A stretch of DNA of 64,000 nucleotides from an uncultured Corynebacterium sp. GTDB lineage: Bacteria; Actinomycetota; Actinomycetes; Mycobacteriales; Mycobacteriaceae. The notes under the pieces were generated by a model. It searched no databases. It was not told where the DNA came from and saw only the letters and a list, made by a program, of their open reading frames with translations. The stretch lies in NCBI RefSeq assembly GCF_946223165.1, contig NZ_CAMIBP010000002.1, positions 74,617 through 138,616 of the forward strand, in the 5' to 3' direction. A program made the translations under genes and the position numbers. This document shows positions 60,799-64,000 of this stretch, piece after piece (position 1 is the first letter of the stretch; each line of letters begins with the position of its first letter).

Positions 60799-61356
60799 TT
60801 AAACCTCCATCAGCTCCGCTTCCTTGGCGGCGACCAGCTTATCCACCTGGTCGATGAAGGAGGCGGTGGTCTTCTCCATCTCCTTCTCCGCTGCGGCGAC
60901 CTCATCCTCGCCCGCGTCGCCATCCTTCTGGAGCTTCTTCAAAGCTTCCATAGCCTTACGGCGCACGTTGCGGATGGCAATCTTGCCGTCCTCACCCTTT
61001 CCCTTGGCGACCTTGACAAGGTCACGGCGGCGCTCCTCGGTCAGCTGCGGCACCGTCACGCGCAGCACCTGGCCGTCATTCGTCGGGTTGACGCCCAGAT
61101 CAGAATTGCGGATAGCGTTCTCAATCTCATGAATCATCGACTGCTCGTAGGGCTTAATGAGCAGCATGCGCGGCTCCGGCACCGAGATGGTGGCCATCTG
61201 GGTGATCGGAGTCGGGGCACCGTAGTACTCAGCCACGAGACCGTTGAACATGGACGGGTTCGCGCGGCCGGTGCGGATGGTCACCAGCTGCTCGCGGGTG
61301 TGCTCCACCGAGTTGGTCATGTGCTCTTCGGCCTCGAGCTGAATCTCGTCAATCAT
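60799..61356 (-). CDS. frr: Ribosome recycling factor
   Basis: The 185-residue tRNA-mimic splits post-termination ribosomes with EF-G. Conserved parts are LVTIRTGRANPSMFNGL, YYGAPTPITQMATISVPEPR, and LTEERRRDLVKVAKGKGEDGK in the helical bundle. It starts with ATG at 61356 and an AAAGGA site. The gap to pyrH is 87 nt. Confidence 0.97.
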   Translation of the reverse strand: MIDEIQLEAEEHMTNSVEHTREQLVTIRTGRANPSMFNGLVAEYYGAPTPITQMATISVPEPRMLLIKPYEQSMIHEIENAIRNSDLGVNPTNDGQVLRVTVPQLTEERRRDLVKVAKGKGEDGKIAIRNVRRKAMEALKKLQKDGDAGEDEVAAAEKEMEKTTASFIDQVDKLVAAKEAELMEV

Positions 61357-61443
61357 GAGGGGATATACGTCCTTTTACGTCGAATGATTACTGCAAAGAA
61401 ATGTAGCAGGTTTAGTGGTCGTTGATGCCGCTAACGGGGCCGT

Positions 61444-62172
61444 TTACGACTTCACCAGTGTGCCAATCTGCTCACCGGCCACGGCGCGGGCAATGTTGCC
61501 GTCCTCGAGCAGGTTGAACACTAGGATGGGCATGTCATTATCCATGCACAAGCTGAAGGCGGTGGCATCTGCCACCTTGAGGCCCTTCTCCAGGACCTCG
61601 CGCGGCGTAATTTCGGAGTACAACTCAGCATCCGGGTTGGTGCGCGGGTCATCCGAATAAACGCCGTCCACCGCCTTAGCCAGGAAGAGCACCTCGGCGC
61701 CGATCTCCAGGGCGCGCTGAGCAGCGGTGGTATCGGTGGAGAAGTACGGCATGCCCATACCCGCACCGAAAATGACCACGCGGCCCTTCTCCAGGTGACG
61801 GTCCGCACGCAGCGGCAGGTACGGCTCCGCAATCTGAGCCATGTTGATGGACGTCTGGACGCGGCAGTCAACACCCTGCTGCGACAGGAAGTCCTGCAGC
61901 GCCAGGGAGTTCATGACGGTGCCCAGCATGCCCATGTAATCGGACCGCGCGCGGTCCATGCCGCGCTGCGACAGCTCTGCGCCGCGGAAGAAGTTACCGC
62001 CACCGATGACAACCGCGATCTCGGTGCCCTGCGAGGCAACCTCGGCGATCTGGCGAGCGACGTTTTCTACGACGTCTGGGTCAATACCCACCTTGCCGCC
62101 GCCAAACATCTCGCCACCCAGCTTCAGCATGACGCGCTTGTAGCCAGAACGATTCGGGGTATTTTCAGACAC
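61444..62172 (-). CDS. pyrH: UMP kinase
   Basis: The 242-residue amino-acid-kinase-fold enzyme phosphorylates UMP and is normally regulated by UTP and GTP. Motifs are RVMLKLGGEMFGG, AVVIGGGNFFRGAEL, GTVMNSLALQDFL and LFLAKAVDGVYSDDPR. The GTG at 62172 has an AAGGAGA site 7 nt upstream. The leader contains 13-bp-periodic repeats. A terminator separates it from tsf upstream. Confidence 0.97.
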   Translation of the reverse strand: MSENTPNRSGYKRVMLKLGGEMFGGGKVGIDPDVVENVARQIAEVASQGTEIAVVIGGGNFFRGAELSQRGMDRARSDYMGMLGTVMNSLALQDFLSQQGVDCRVQTSINMAQIAEPYLPLRADRHLEKGRVVIFGAGMGMPYFSTDTTAAQRALEIGAEVLFLAKAVDGVYSDDPRTNPDAELYSEITPREVLEKGLKVADATAFSLCMDNDMPILVFNLLEDGNIARAVAGEQIGTLVKS

Positions 62173-62187
62173 CGTCGACTCTCCTTG

Positions 62188-62224
62188 TCAGTGTGCATCG
62201 CCAGTATGCATAGTCAGTGTGCAT
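62188..62224. repeat. Three 11-bp repeats at 13-bp periodicity in the pyrH leader
   Basis: TCAGTGTGCAT (62188-62198), CCAGTATGCAT (62201-62211) and TCAGTGTGCAT (62214-62224) lie just upstream of the pyrH ribosome-binding site. A possible -10, TAGGCT on the minus strand, is at 62251-62246. Confidence 0.75.
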
Positions 62225-62371
62225 AACAGCTTGTAATCCTTCACTAGCCTACCGTGTCGGCGGGCCGTGTCGAAATGACTTGGCAGCCTTGAGTAGTCCA
62301 GCGCGTCGGGCCCAACTCCCCGCCGGCGGCAGCGCACGCCCGCGCGCACCGCCAAAGGCCATGATCGCGAA

Positions 62372-62399
62372 AAGCCGCGTGGATAATTCCACGCGGCTT
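62372..62399 (-). terminator. Terminator of tsf
   Basis: A 12-bp perfect stem (62372-62383 with 62388-62399, AAGCCGCGTGGA) with a TAAT loop is followed by TTTTC on the minus strand, 20 nt past the tsf stop. Confidence 0.88.
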
Positions 62400-62419
62400 A
62401 ATGCTTAGGCTCAGTGCTC

Positions 62420-63232
62420 TTAGGCGCCGAGCTCGAAACGCTTGAAGCCCAGGACCTTGGTGCCGGCCTCATCCAGAACCTGCTGGACGGACTTCTTAGA
62501 GTCAGACAGAGCGGCCTGCTCCAGCAGGACGACGGACTTGTAGAAGCCGTTGAGACGACCCTCAACAATCTTCGGCAGAGCAGCCTCCGGCTTGCCCTCC
62601 TCGCGGGTAGTGGCCTCGGCGATCTCGCGCTCCTTGTCCACGACCTCAGACGGAACCTCTTCACGGTTGAGGTACTCAGCCTTCATGGCAGCGATCTGCA
62701 GAGCTGCGGAGTGAGCAGCCTCCTCGTTGCCCTCGTAGGCAACGAGGACGCCCACTGCCGGCGGCAGGTCAGCGGAACGCTGGTGCAGGTAGACAGCAAC
62801 GTTGTCGCCCTCGAGGGTGGCAGCGCGGCCAATCTGCAGCTTCTCACCGGTCTTTGCGGACTCCTCGGTGACGATCTCAGCGACGGTCTTGCCATCGAGC
62901 TCCAGAGCCTCAAGCTCCTCACGGGAGTTCACCTTGGCAGCGCCGGCAGCCTCAGCGATCTTGTTGGCGAAGTCGATGAATGCCTGGTTCTTTGCAACGA
63001 AGTCAGTCTCGCAGTTGACCTCGACCATGGTGTTGCCGGAGACGGCGATGAGGCCCTCAGAAGCCTCACGGTCAGCACGCTTGGAGACAGACTTTGCGCC
63101 CTTGATGCGCAGGATCTCAACGGCCTTGTCGTAATCGCCGTTGGACTCCTCCAGAGCCTTCTTGCAGTCGAGCATGCCGGAGCCGGTTGCTTCACGCAGA
63201 GCCTTGACGTCTGCAGCGGTGTAGTTCGCCAT
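62420..63232 (-). CDS. tsf: Elongation factor Ts
   Basis: The 270-residue exchange factor recycles EF-Tu-GDP. The N-terminal UBA-like motif is VKALREATGSGMLDCKKAL, and the core has SGNTMVEVNCETDFVAKNQAF, the conserved TDFV contact with EF-Tu. The ATG at 63232 is chosen from the family start MANYTAADVKALRE; a frame to 63259 adds nine residues over the GGAGG site. It follows rpsB, as usual. Confidence 0.97.
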   Translation of the reverse strand: MANYTAADVKALREATGSGMLDCKKALEESNGDYDKAVEILRIKGAKSVSKRADREASEGLIAVSGNTMVEVNCETDFVAKNQAFIDFANKIAEAAGAAKVNSREELEALELDGKTVAEIVTEESAKTGEKLQIGRAATLEGDNVAVYLHQRSADLPPAVGVLVAYEGNEEAAHSAALQIAAMKAEYLNREEVPSEVVDKEREIAEATTREEGKPEAALPKIVEGRLNGFYKSVVLLEQAALSDSKKSVQQVLDEAGTKVLGFKRFELGA

Positions 63233-63429
63233 AGTTGGGGCGATCCTCCTTGAGTTCAAACAATATTCGTTGAAACAGCGTAGTCGACGCGCTGATGTCG
63301 CGCCGCCTAAGGGGCTGTCTTTTTGCCCACGCTACATAAATTGGCGCGAGCGTGCGGGGGTGGACCGATGCCGCGCGATGAGACACGGAACGGGTGCGCC
63401 TGCCTCAGCGTCCTGCGCGCATGAACAAA

Positions 63430-63495
63430 CCCCCGTCGCGGGCACGGCGGCTCGAACTCTGCGAGCCGATGCCGCGTGCATATTCGCAACGGGGG
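63430..63495 (-). terminator. Branched terminator between rpsB and tsf
   Basis: Nested stems are CCCCCGT/ACGGGGG (63430-63436 with 63489-63495), GCACGGC paired with GCCGCGTGC, and CGGCTCG/CGAGCCG (63448-63454 with 63462-63468). Minus-strand TTTGTT follows. It lies 44 nt past the rpsB stop in a 307-nt gap with no gene, and may reduce readthrough into tsf. Confidence 0.72.
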
Positions 63496-63539
63496 CGTGT
63501 CACTACGTTTCGAAGCGCAGCAACGCCGTGGTCCGAGAT

Positions 63540-64000
63540 TTACTCTGCGGACTGAGCAGCGTCGTCAGCGACGGCGGAAGCCGGGTCGGAAGCAGCGGCT
63601 GCCTCAGCGGCGTCGCGTGCGTCCTTCTCAGCGGAGTCACCGGCAGCTTCCTTGGCAGCGGCGAGCTGACGCTCTTCGCGGGCCTTCTTGCCCTCTTCCA
63701 CTGCGGTGGCGATGATGCCGGAGAGCAGCTTGGTGGCGCGGATGGCGTCATCGTTGCCCGGGATCGGGAAGTCAACCTCATCCGGATCGCAGTTGGTGTC
63801 GAGGATGGCCACAACCGGGATGTTGAGCTTGTGAGCTTCCTTGACCGCGATGTGTTCCTTGTTGGTGTCGACGATCCACAGAGCGGACGGAGCCTTCTGC
63901 ATGTCGGAGATGCCGCCCAGGACGCGCTCCAGCTTGGTGCGCTCACGGGTGAGCATGAGGATTTCCTTCTTGGTGCGGCCCTTGTAGCCGTCCTCAGCTG
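63540..64000 (-). CDS. rpsB: 30S ribosomal protein S2 (partial, 5' end outside window)
   Basis: The frame runs off the right edge; 153 C-terminal codons are visible. Family motifs are GYKGRTKKEILMLTRERTKL, ALWIVDTNKEHIAVKEAHKL, VAILDTNCDPDEVDFPIPGND and the following DDAIRA. The last 55 residues form an Ala/Glu/Asp-rich extension beyond the conserved S2 end, common in actinobacteria. The start and promoter lie beyond 64000. Confidence 0.97.
   Translation of the reverse strand, partial: AEDGYKGRTKKEILMLTRERTKLERVLGGISDMQKAPSALWIVDTNKEHIAVKEAHKLNIPVVAILDTNCDPDEVDFPIPGNDDAIRATKLLSGIIATAVEEGKKAREERQLAAAKEAAGDSAEKDARDAAEAAAASDPASAVADDAAQSAE

Noticed and set aside
63421..63500. tRNA-like sequence (a GTTCGAGCC T-loop resemblance) between rpsB and tsf
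   Set aside because: No D-arm or anticodon arm can be formed; nested stems followed by TTTGTT fit a terminator.
1..64000. Prophage or insertion sequences
   Set aside because: No integrase, transposase, terminal inverted repeats or phage structural genes were seen; accessory content is limited to small relics and single genes.

Overview
The window comes from a Corynebacterium chromosome; the species cannot be fixed from sequence alone. The evidence is high GC, pervasive GTG starts, a mycothione reductase, the dapB-thyX-dapA-RNase J cluster, a fused PutA, the pspA-clgR-cinA-pgsA-ftsK block and a malate:quinone oxidoreductase beside mycothione reductase. Gene order is close to what I recall of the corresponding Corynebacterium glutamicum region. 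Most of the window is conserved core genome. No rRNA, tRNA, CRISPR array, prophage or insertion sequence was found.

Layout. 1-9.3 kb: a decayed zinc-type oxidoreductase, then pspA, clgR, cinA, pgsA (envelope stress, proteolysis control, phospholipid synthesis), a YciI protein, a TerC membrane protein under a yybP-ykoY type manganese riboswitch, ftsK, and a mycothiol-linked DinB-like protein. 9.4-14.6 kb: RNase J, dapA, thyX, dapB and a glyoxalase-fold protein. 14.6-15.1 kb: remains of a VapBC-like toxin-antitoxin pair. 15.2-22.1 kb: putA, pnp, rpsO. 22.3-38 kb: nucleoside hydrolase, ribF, truB, pptT, a metallophosphoesterase, a MATE exporter, nrnA, rbfA, infB, ylxR, nusA, rimP (the translation/RNA block), a DUF4439 lipoprotein, an MMPL relic, proS. 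38-48 kb is the most accessory-looking part: yaaA, an AAA ATPase with a C-terminal winged-helix-like tail preceded by three direct repeats at exact 26-bp spacing, two alpha/beta hydrolases, a GalT-like DUF4921 protein, phzF, selO, a VOC gene with one in-frame stop, and mqo. 48-64 kb: mycothione reductase, two tandem small secreted proteins with a long structured leader and a GlxR-like site, map, a lipoprotein penicillin-binding protein, ispG, an RseP/Rip1 protease, dxr, DUF2631, rlmN, a LapA-domain protein, cdsA, frr, pyrH, tsf and the 3' part of rpsB.

The genes form coherent groups: isoprenoid precursor supply (dxr, ispG) flanks the intramembrane protease; pgsA and cdsA serve phospholipids; dapA and dapB make lysine and diaminopimelate; nusA, infB, rbfA, rimP, truB, rpsO, tsf, rpsB, frr and pnp serve translation and RNA turnover. 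A recurring feature is a TANNNT -10 element ending 6-8 nt before the start codon, seen at sixteen genes and typical of leaderless transcription.

The best candidates for something undescribed are the iteron-like operator ahead of the AAA ATPase and the tandem secreted-protein locus. The riboswitch in front of terC is a well-resolved example of a known class, with a visible switching stem.
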